Assembly: GCA_012034615.1 (NCBI GenBank)
Contig: JAAUPA010000002.1
Span: forward strand, 1-61,999
DNA length: 61,999 bases
DNA from: Leptolyngbyaceae cyanobacterium CSU_1_4
Lineage (GTDB): Bacteria; Cyanobacteriota; Cyanobacteriia; Elainellales; Elainellaceae
Reading direction: 5' to 3'
Part shown: piece by piece, positions 19,346 through 27,554 of the stretch
How the letters are laid out: each line of letters opens with the position of its first letter
Position numbering within the stretch: position 1 is the first letter of the stretch
The notes under the pieces: generated by a model
Told to the model about the DNA's origin: nothing
Seen by the model: only the letters and a program-made list of their open reading frames with translations
Database searches by the model: none
Position numbers and translations under genes: made by a program

Positions 19346-20629
19346 GTGGACGATATTTTTGCACGAGCGATCGCATTAAAGCAGAACCTTATTGATTTTG
19401 TGTTAGATGCAGAAGGAGAATTAGCCACTTCTTTAGAGTCCTATAGTGCCGCCCAACTTGCTCAAGTTGCTCAGTCGCCTGCTCAAAATTTAATGCCTTA
19501 TGAGATGGTAACTGAGTCTTTTTTGATCGGCGGAAAAGTCGGTGATAAAACACCAATTGATCTGTTTTTAGATCACGAACCTGACTTAACAGCAAGCGAT
19601 CGTCAGCTAGTCAAACAGTGGCATCGTGGTTTTCCAGGTTTGTTTGTAGTGGTTCAGGTTTTGCCTCAAGGATTGGAATTAATGAATTGGCTGACTGCAA
19701 AGCATTACGAGGTGCAAATTTCTGAAGCTCAGTTAGCTAGGCTGACTGCTGGAGAAATATTATTAACCTTCCTTACGCCTATTCTAGACCGACGCTGGAT
19801 TTGTTCCAAAATAGTAGGCTTGGGTAAGTTGGGTAAACCCAAGCTCGCAGTGGCGATTGGTAACTTTAAACAGTGTTATGGCCAATACTTATACAGCGAC
19901 GCGCCAGAACTGTTGACTGAAGCATGGCGATCGGTAGAACAATATCACCAAGATTTTATGGATTTCTTTAAAACTGATGAGGTAACCTTACCTGGATATC
20001 AATGGGCAAAGCAACTGACTTTGTTTCAGGAGATGCTGACCCAACGCCGGTTAGAGGCGGCAGGGATTGATAGCTCTAAAACTCTCTCGCAACTTGCTGA
20101 AGAAGCAGGGATATCACCCAAAGAAGTTGCTGAAGAAACTCTGGTGCCAGAACAAGCACCTGTCAAAATGATTAACCCAACAGTCGAGTTACCCAACTCG
20201 TTGAAGAAAGCAGACCATGTCACCGCATTAACCCATCCTCGGTGGGGACAAACTTTTCTCAGCACCTACTGGGAACTAAAATCTACTCTCGAAGCGCAGC
20301 ATCTAGAGCCTACTACAGACGCGCTTGTTCTTCAATGTCTGCGAGATCCTCAAGTGAATGCGTATATCTGGCACAGGTTAGCAGAGCAATATCCCATATT
20401 CTTAGAACAGGTATTGCAATCTAGCTTAAAGCGTTCTTCTTTCAATCTCAAAACAGATCTCGATTCTCTCCTGCGAGAATTCAATAAACCGTTAGAACCG
20501 ACTTTACCTGAAATTGCTAGTGTACCGTTACATCTCCATGAGCTATTCCAAGACGCTTTGTTAGAAGTTGGTAAGGATAAGTCTAAAAGCAAAGTAAAAC
20601 GCAAGTCCGCTACGGGTTTTCAACCCTAG
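19346..20629 (+). CDS. conserved hypothetical protein
   Basis: 427 aa uninterrupted ORF, GTG start; no family confidently recognised. Confidence 0.65.
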   Translation: MDDIFARAIALKQNLIDFVLDAEGELATSLESYSAAQLAQVAQSPAQNLMPYEMVTESFLIGGKVGDKTPIDLFLDHEPDLTASDRQLVKQWHRGFPGLFVVVQVLPQGLELMNWLTAKHYEVQISEAQLARLTAGEILLTFLTPILDRRWICSKIVGLGKLGKPKLAVAIGNFKQCYGQYLYSDAPELLTEAWRSVEQYHQDFMDFFKTDEVTLPGYQWAKQLTLFQEMLTQRRLEAAGIDSSKTLSQLAEEAGISPKEVAEETLVPEQAPVKMINPTVELPNSLKKADHVTALTHPRWGQTFLSTYWELKSTLEAQHLEPTTDALVLQCLRDPQVNAYIWHRLAEQYPIFLEQVLQSSLKRSSFNLKTDLDSLLREFNKPLEPTLPEIASVPLHLHELFQDALLEVGKDKSKSKVKRKSATGFQP

Positions 20630-20869
20630 ATTTAGGTTAATAGTTTGTATAAATCAACTGAGCAAACTAGAGTTACAATAGTTATAATATTGCTGTAATG
20701 TTGCTGTAATTTTTGTTCTTCGTTCCTAGACAAGATTAAAGAGCGAGGGTAGCTTCACACGTTGCGCTAGTAAGCTACCTTAAGGTAAACCCATCTCTTA
20801 CAAATCTATCTCTTAAGACAGAAGGAGTAATAAAATAATTCCGGTATAGTTTATTTACAAAGAATTTTT

Positions 20870-21157
20870 TTGAGGGTCTTAACTATGAATCTTATTGCGT
20901 GGATCATACTTGGAATTTTGGCTGGTGCAATTGCTAAGGCAATCTATCCTGGTTCACAAGGTGGCGGGATTTTAGGCACAATCATTTTAGGAATCATTGG
21001 GGCATTTATTGGAGGGAGCTTGTTGACCTTCTTCCAGACTGGAGCAGTACAACTAACCGCCACCTCTCTTAGTATTCCAGGTGTATTTGTTGCCGTGTTG
21101 GGCGCGATCGTGGCTGTTTTCCTTTGGAACTTGATCACCCGCAGCAGAACCGTTTAA
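20870..21157 (+). CDS. GlsB/YeaQ/YmgE family stress response membrane protein
   Basis: LIAWIILGILAGAIAKAIYPGSQGGGILGTIILGIIGAFIGG. Confidence 0.88.
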   Translation: MRVLTMNLIAWIILGILAGAIAKAIYPGSQGGGILGTIILGIIGAFIGGSLLTFFQTGAVQLTATSLSIPGVFVAVLGAIVAVFLWNLITRSRTV

Positions 21158-21264
21158 GAAGACTGAATGATGTCCAGAGACATAGATTAGGTAGGGCAAC
21201 TGAAAGTCTCATGTTGCCCTTTTTAATTCGTAAATTTCATTGAAGGAAGTAGGAGTGTAATTAA

Positions 21265-21621
21265 ATGCAGCGTTTTTTTGAGTCAAGCAGTAGATCAGTT
21301 TACAAATTTTTCGTGGTTACTCTTTTAGCAGGCTTGATCAGCCTTTCTGGAACATTGTTCAGTAGCGTTCCACCCGCATATGCTGATGTCTCTACTCCCC
21401 AGCAGGCACTTAGAGAAATTCAGAAAGATCAAGCGGCAGAAAGCCCAGCTAAAGCCTACAACGAGATGACAAAGATCGTTGAAGATCCTAAGGTTGGGAT
21501 AGAGAAAGAATATGAGAAAAAAGAGCAAGAATATTTTAAGGATCATCCTGAGGCAGGCGGAATAGTTGAGCAAGCTAAAGATCTGGTCAATAAAGTGACG
21601 GATTCTTCTAATGAGAAGTAG
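21265..21621 (+). CDS. hypothetical exported protein
   Basis: Signal-peptide-like N-terminus ending VPPAYA|D, then charged helical protein. Confidence 0.6.
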   Translation: MQRFFESSSRSVYKFFVVTLLAGLISLSGTLFSSVPPAYADVSTPQQALREIQKDQAAESPAKAYNEMTKIVEDPKVGIEKEYEKKEQEYFKDHPEAGGIVEQAKDLVNKVTDSSNEK

Positions 21622-21677
21622 CTCTATTTGATAAACACTGGATACTGTTTTATCCTCTGTACCATTTTCCAAGAGTT

Positions 21678-21719
21678 ATAAAGCGATCGCTCCCCGTATA
21701 ATTTGGGCGATCGCTTTAT
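21678..21719 (+). terminator. HIP1-containing hairpin
   Basis: ATAAAGCGATCGC / GCGATCGCTTTAT perfect 13-bp stem. Confidence 0.6.
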
Positions 21720-21890
21720 GCTATTGGGTTAATTCAACCTACAGCGAGTTTTGCTGTTTTTAATTTCTGCTCTCGGGGATGATAGCGTTCTAGACAATAT
21801 GCATTACTCTTGGATTACTCTTACGATGAATATCTATTTACTCACTCTGATGGGAAGCAGGAACACTAAAGAATAGTATTTTCTAAATTA

Positions 21891-22346
21891 TTATGAACGG
21901 TAATCAGAACAGTCAGTCGCTTGCACTGTAAAGGCTTTAGAAGGATGAACTGCGCACCGAACATAAGAATTATCAGAAAAATAGTGGCACCGAGCGCAAG
22001 GAACGGGCTGCTTAGAACCTATGATAGATCTATCTTGTTTCACTCTTTGAAGTGCAGAGGTCTGTATAACTTTTTCAGATCTAAAAAAAGAAATGAGCAA
22101 AGAGGTGATCAGAGCACACCAGCCTATGAGAGGAATAATGAGTAAGCTGCTTTGAACGAAGTCAGATTCATAGGATCGATTAGTATAAGTAGATAAGTCA
22201 GCCTGCACTGATGACTGCGCCACTGTGGGCTGATTCACAGCATGGAGATCACGACCGCCGTAGGCTAGTATGGGATCTGTGTCTAGTCTAGAGGTAAGGT
22301 AAGAGTCTAAAAATATATAGTTGTCCATTTTCTTCACCTTCAACAA
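21891..22346 (-). CDS. hypothetical protein with C-terminal Cys motif
   Basis: PCARCHYFSDNSYVRCAVHPSKAFTVQATDCSDYRS. Confidence 0.6.
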   Translation of the reverse strand: MLKVKKMDNYIFLDSYLTSRLDTDPILAYGGRDLHAVNQPTVAQSSVQADLSTYTNRSYESDFVQSSLLIIPLIGWCALITSLLISFFRSEKVIQTSALQRVKQDRSIIGSKQPVPCARCHYFSDNSYVRCAVHPSKAFTVQATDCSDYRS

Positions 22347-22379
22347 GTAATGAGATTACATCTTGATAAACCAGCTTCG

Positions 22380-23527
22380 TTAAAGCCAAGTTTGATTGAC
22401 CACCAAGTTACGAATTCGCATCATTTCCTCAAACAAGTCTGTGTTGAATGCTTGTTCAACCGCCCAAACACCTGGTTTAACCAGTTGACCCGATAAGATA
22501 CATTGAGCAATACTGCCTGTCCCTTGCCCTGTAGCGACAGCCGCACTATCATGCACGAAGTTACTACAGAGCCGAACCGATCGCCCCTCTTTTTCTCCAG
22601 TAATCTCTGAGCGAATGGCTACTCCTGTACCGCTAAAGCGATCGCTAATATCGGTCATTCTGTGGCTAATGTGAGCTAAAATTTCGATTGCTTTAATATT
22701 CTGCATCAGTTGAGAGGGAAACCAATGAGCGACTATCCAGGTTAAGTGATTATAAAAATCTGGGGCAGAGCCAAATTTTGTAATCACAGTTTCTACAGGA
22801 AAACTGTTGACCAAGGTAAAAGACTCAGGCATGTCAAACCAGTAAACTCCTGTACGACCAAAAGGAGCCTGAAATTCAATGATTTCCCTTTCAGAATAAG
22901 GCTTGACAGATTGCCATTTACCCTCAATCCATGCCTCAAAAGGTTGTTGAAGACTTAAAAATGTTGTACGCATAACCGTAACCCCAGCTCCACCCGAGCC
23001 ACCTACTACATAGCTCAGGTGAATTTTTTGAACAGTATCTAACTGCTCTACTCCTTGACGCACCATACTGTTGGAGATACCGGGAAAGACACCTGAGTTA
23101 ACAACAGCCGTGACTCCTGAAGTAACAGCAGCTTCGTGAAGACTTAACGCTTTTTGAGTGAAGCTGCGATCGTCGCTTACATCAATGTAAGGAACACCTT
23201 TTTGAATACAGGCTGTAATACTGATGTATCTCGTTGGCGAAAAGGACCAGCACAGTGAACGACCAAATCAGTATGGGCGATCGCAGCTTGCAGCTTTTCT
23301 TTCTCAACCAAATCTAACGCGATATAACTAAGCCGCGATCGCAATGAGTCAGTTGCAATTTCATCTGCCAGAACAAGATGAGAAGTAGGAGTGCGCCCAG
23401 TAATGACAATATTTGCCGAAGTGTGTGCTATTAGATCAGCCATTACACAACTGCCAATTCGTCCCCGTCCCCCAATAATTAAGACTTGTTTTTCCATAAA
23501 TGTCATACTGTAAAAAAGGCAACCCAA
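22380..23527 (-). CDS. saccharopine dehydrogenase family protein, frameshifted near 23211-23215
   Basis: N-terminal ORF 23177-23527 (VLIIGGRGRIGSCV) and C-terminal ORF 22380-23066 are joined by CIQKGVPYIDVSDDRSFTQKALSLHEAAVTSGVTAVVNSGVFPGISNSMVRQG in the second frame. Confidence 0.85.
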
Positions 23528-23831
23528 TTTCTAGTGCCTTCTGTAGACCGAACTGTTGTAGAACTGTGCTGCATTATTTAGATAATTATATTCCTCAATC
23601 AATTACTTTAGCCAAGTAAGAAAAATTAATAATTTGTAGATATTGCAGCAGTAAAACGCATTGCATCCTTAAGATAGTATAAATTCTGCGATTGCCAAAC
23701 CGTCTTTGCTCTAACTCAATGCATCAAGTGACAGACTATACCTGTGTTCCACCGGGTAAGGTTTTAGAGATTTGGAATCATGCTTTAACCTAGATTTAAA
23801 GCCTTACTCTATCAACAACAAGATCTCTCTA

Positions 23832-23877
23832 TTAACAACAAGATCTAGCCTTCAAAAAAGCTAGATCTTGTTGTTAA
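23832..23877 (-). terminator. hairpin downstream of Hlip gene
   Basis: TTAACAACAAGATCTAGC / GCTAGATCTTGTTGTTAA, 18-bp perfect stem, 10-nt loop, immediately past the Hlip stop. Confidence 0.75.
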
Positions 23878-23882
23878 GTTAA

Positions 23883-24107
23883 CTACTGGGCTGAGTAAGA
23901 AACTAGATGTAGTAGGTCTCGAACAACACTAACGCCATTCAAATCCCAGAGCAAGTAGGCAAGAAATCCAATCATGGCAAAGCGTCCATTCCACAGCTCA
24001 GCTTGGGGGTTAAACCCAAACAGAAAGGCATTACGATCTTCTCCATTGTAAGCATCAGCAATAGCAGGGCGATTAGTTGCAGGTTTCCGTTCAGTTGTAG
24101 ATTTCAT
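23883..24107 (-). CDS. high-light-inducible protein (Hlip/Scp, chlorophyll a/b-binding-like)
   Basis: FGFNPQAELWNGRFAMIGFLAYLLWDLNG contains the ExxNGRxAMxGF motif. Confidence 0.9.
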   Translation of the reverse strand: MKSTTERKPATNRPAIADAYNGEDRNAFLFGFNPQAELWNGRFAMIGFLAYLLWDLNGVSVVRDLLHLVSYSAQ

Positions 24108-24565
24108 GGTGGGTACCTCTAAGTTAGTAACAAGACTGCTCGAATCATGTCCTTGGTAGACAGCTTTAAGTTAAATGTTTCAAGGTCTTAATGTTATCTA
24201 TCTATAGTGTTAAACCTATGTTTTTTCTGAGGCAAAGGAGTCGTATTAAAATTAAAATAAATACCTCTGAACCTAGCCCCGGTTCAAGAAAAGTTTTTGC
24301 TTACAACAGATAAGGAGGTATATTCATCAGAGTTCTCTCTTGCTTTAGGAGGATGTAATCATCCCTACAAATTTATAAAGTACTCGTACTGCAAGGTTTG
24401 CATACATAGGAATATAGAAACAAAGAATGTGTGATTATAGAGCTTTTGCGCTAACTATGATTACCTGTAAATTATGCGGGTTAATACTATGCTGGCTAAC
24501 AGAGCCGTGCTGGCTAACAGAACAATTTCAAACTAAGAGAATGCCTAGGAAGTCTAAATTTCTGC

Positions 24566-24690
24566 CTGAGCCGTCCCCTAAATCCCTTATTTTAAGGGGC
24601 TTTGAAGGGGAATGGGTTCAGAAGTTGCCTAAACTGGAGAGTTGGGGGGCGAGTGTAATTATCTTTGAGACTTCTTAGATATTCTCTAAG
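24566..24690. repeat. dispersed palindromic repeat R1, copy c
   Basis: GAGCCGTCCCCTAAATCCC...GGGGGGCGAGTGTAATTATCTTTGAGACTTCTTAGATATTCTCTAAG, alignable by eye to 17753-17878. Confidence 0.7.
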
Positions 24691-24699
24691 CACAGTGCC

Positions 24700-24933
24700 G
24701 TTGTTGCTCTAAAGATTCAGATTGGTGCAGGCATTGAGAATGCAAATCTCAATGCTCATCAGAAATTTTTAGGTAATCAATTGATGATAGCTCTAAGTGA
24801 CATTATAAACGACATGGATAACACCTTAGAGATTAGTGCTCAGAGTTCTAAAGTTCACAAAGATTTTCAATTGAGAGAACGCCTGACTTTCTTCAATTGT
24901 GAACATGTTTCTGAGCAAGTTGCTCATGCATAG
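24700..24933 (+). pseudogene. possible gene fragment
   Basis: Open frame VVALKIQIGAGIENANLNAHQKFLGNQLMIALSDIINDMDNTLEISAQSSKVHKDFQLRERLTFFNCEHVSEQVAHA* lacking a good upstream start; abuts R1c. Confidence 0.3.
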
Positions 24934-24970
24934 TTGGGTAAATTTTTAATTGGAGTTTAAGTATTGAATC

Positions 24971-26083
24971 ATGATGATGAGCTTAGATAGTAAACTTGAA
25001 TTCACGAAAACCTATGATGGGTTCTTAAAGCCTTCAAACGCAACTGATTATGCTGAGGCAGAACAACAGTTTGTTCAATTGCTTAATTTGGATAATTTAG
25101 ATCAGCAGGTTCGCCAGCAGCCTAAGTTGGCTAAAGAATTTGAGATAGTCTTGATAAAGTCGTTAGAGCTTGCTTATAAGCGGGTCGGTGATGAAAGTGC
25201 TCGCTTGTTTTTACAGCGTATTCTTTATCGAATTAATCGTTTGAACCTATTTTGGTATGATGACTTACAACACTATAAGAACGAGCGATCTTACTACTTG
25301 CAACAGGTGCGCGATCGCATTGAAGCGGTTTGGCAGGATTGGGAAATTTCACATTTTGATATTAAGCACTATCAGCAGCTAGATGTAGAGCAGGCTTTGA
25401 CCGCCCGTACTGAAGTAGATTTGAATCCCCCTCTGACAGACAATAAACGGTACTTGCGTGAAACTTTGACCTTAGAAGGATACCGCTGGCTCTTGGCGAT
25501 CGTCTCTTTAGATGGATTAGTTGAAGCAAGCCGAATGTCTCGGATTTTGGGAGGTGCAAGCAACGAAGTGCAGGCGATGCTAATTCGAGTGCTTATGGAA
25601 GAATATGGAAATGGACGCTTTAACCGTAAGCATTCTACGTTCTTTGCCCAGATGATGCAGGAAGTGAATTTGAAGACGGAGCCAGAAGCATATTTTGATG
25701 ATGCACCCTGGGAATTGCTAGCCAGCATCAACCACAACTTTTTGCTAACTGAATGTAAACGTCACTTTCTACGCTACAACGGCGGGCTAACCTACTTTGA
25801 AATCGTTGGTCCTTCAATTTATCGGGACTATATGACTGCTGCTAGTCGGTTAGGGCTCTCGGATACCGCTATGGGCTACTGGGAACTACATATTCGTGAA
25901 GATGAACGGCATGGGCAATGGATGTTGCAAGAGGTTGCTTTGCCTTTGGCAAAAATGTATCCAGCGAATGCTTGGGAACTTGTACTAGGGTATGACCAAG
26001 AAAAGCTAATAGGCGATCGGGCAGGAGCAGCCATTATTAGCGCTATTCAAACAGCCGAATTATCAGGAAATAAAGTTTTATGA
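24971..26083 (+). CDS. iron-containing redox enzyme family protein (haem-oxygenase-like fold)
   Basis: EEYGNGRFNRKHSTFF and YWELHIREDERHGQWM carry likely metal-ligand Glu/His residues. Confidence 0.78.
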   Translation: MMMSLDSKLEFTKTYDGFLKPSNATDYAEAEQQFVQLLNLDNLDQQVRQQPKLAKEFEIVLIKSLELAYKRVGDESARLFLQRILYRINRLNLFWYDDLQHYKNERSYYLQQVRDRIEAVWQDWEISHFDIKHYQQLDVEQALTARTEVDLNPPLTDNKRYLRETLTLEGYRWLLAIVSLDGLVEASRMSRILGGASNEVQAMLIRVLMEEYGNGRFNRKHSTFFAQMMQEVNLKTEPEAYFDDAPWELLASINHNFLLTECKRHFLRYNGGLTYFEIVGPSIYRDYMTAASRLGLSDTAMGYWELHIREDERHGQWMLQEVALPLAKMYPANAWELVLGYDQEKLIGDRAGAAIISAIQTAELSGNKVL

Positions 26084-26868
26084 AAAAGGCAGTATTAAAC
26101 GCAGTGAAACTCAATTCGCTCAAGCCAAGTTTACCTAGAATAGGATCGCCTGAACTCAAATCCTATTCTCCTGACGATGTATTTTTTTGTCCTGAAGAGT
26201 CACAATTTTATTCCCAGTGTCTTGAGAAAATGGTACTTAGTCGGTGTGAAGCATTTGAGCAAGTGATTGAGTTTGGAACAGGCGACGGCACTCCTGTAAT
26301 CAGCGGTTTGTTAAAGACAAGATTTGCTGGAACTATTCACGGCTATGAACTGAGTCACTCTGCCTGTGAGGTTGCACAAAACAGAATTGAGCAGTATCAG
26401 CTTACTGATAAATATAAGATTCATAATCACTGCTTTTTTGAAGGGTACAAGGCAACGGGTGCAGATTATTTAATTGCTAATCCTCCTTACATACCTGCAC
26501 CCGACAATTCCATTTATATGCCTGCTCTCCATGGAGGAGTCGATGGTGCCACTATTACAAATAAGTTGTTATCAGTGGGGTGTCAGACGGTTCTACTCAT
26601 GATTTCGGCTTACTCAAACCCTGTTGAAACTATTCAACATGCGATCGATGAGGGATATAGTGTTGTTGATTTTATGGTTACTCCCCTCCAGTTTGGTTAC
26701 TATAGTTCTGAACCTAAAGTTAGAGATTGGATTACCAAACTGCGAGAAGAAAACAAGGCGTTTTACTCGTCCAATATTTACTTCTTAGCAGGCGTTTTAT
26801 TCCAACACAAGTCTGCTGGGGAAACCGACTTGTCAACTGAGTTGATTAAAGTAATTACTGCTCTGTAA
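26080..26868 (+). CDS. SAM-dependent methyltransferase (HemK/PrmC-like fold)
   Basis: VIEFGTGDGTPVISGLL (SAM motif I) and YLIANPPYIPAP (NPPY motif); start overlaps upstream stop. Confidence 0.78.
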   Translation: MKKAVLNAVKLNSLKPSLPRIGSPELKSYSPDDVFFCPEESQFYSQCLEKMVLSRCEAFEQVIEFGTGDGTPVISGLLKTRFAGTIHGYELSHSACEVAQNRIEQYQLTDKYKIHNHCFFEGYKATGADYLIANPPYIPAPDNSIYMPALHGGVDGATITNKLLSVGCQTVLLMISAYSNPVETIQHAIDEGYSVVDFMVTPLQFGYYSSEPKVRDWITKLREENKAFYSSNIYFLAGVLFQHKSAGETDLSTELIKVITAL

Positions 26869-26973
26869 GTAGACTGGTCTAATTAAATGTCAGACATGTG
26901 GAAATGTCAGAGGTAGTGTGGGCATCTTGCCCGCAAGCGAGACGCTTGCCCCACGGCTATTTGTAAATTAATA
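26865..26973. repeat. dispersed repeat R2, copy b
   Basis: Similar to 6174-6283; starts at the methyltransferase stop codon. Confidence 0.8.
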
Positions 26974-27117
26974 CGCCCACTTACTGAGTAAGCGATTGAA
27001 TTGTTGCCCCACTAGCTTTAGCAATTTCTGAGCCGATGAGGAGGAAAATAAATTGCCCTCATCCCATCTCCTTTCCCCAAGCAGAAGGGAACCCGATCTC
27101 TTGTCTCCTCTTCTTTG

Positions 27118-27310
27118 GGGCTGCCGTCCATACACAAGTTTAGGCTAGCTACGCTTCATTCTTTTTAGCCCCCTAAATTTCCCAAATTAGAGGATGCTTT
27201 AAGGTGTCAAAGCGCTTTACACTCGCCCCTAACCCCCCAAAATTGGGGAGTTAGGGGGCGGTTCGTCATGGACTTTGCTAGATTCAATCACTTGTGTGTA
27301 CACGGTAGCC
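27118..27310. mobile_element. MITE-like element, copy 3
   Basis: GGCTGCCGTCCATACACAAGT ... ACTTGTGTGTACACGGTAGCC with internal R1-like palindrome. Confidence 0.7.
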
Positions 27311-27554
27311 TTTGGAGAGAGGGCTAGGATGGGGGCAGATTGTGCTGTTCATCCCTTTATTCAGTAACGCCATAAATTCATAGCAGGATTCGGCAACGCC
27401 ATTTGTTCTTACCCAGAGACTACAAAAGCGTTTTGTACAGCGTCTAGGAAGTTGCGCAGTACGATAGAGCAATCTTTGGTCGCCAAAGCACAGTCACTTG
27501 TCGAGTCCGTTTTGATCATGAGTCGCTCGATTCTATTAATATTTTGTTTATTTT

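Noticed and set aside
24427-24678. 83-aa plus-strand ORF
   Set aside because: Largely made of repeat R1c and intergenic sequence; no protein-like conservation visible.
13662-27310. Possible CRISPR array from repeated CCCCCTAAATCCCCCA-like units
   Set aside because: Units are dispersed kilobases apart, palindromic and lack regular spacers; no cas genes nearby.
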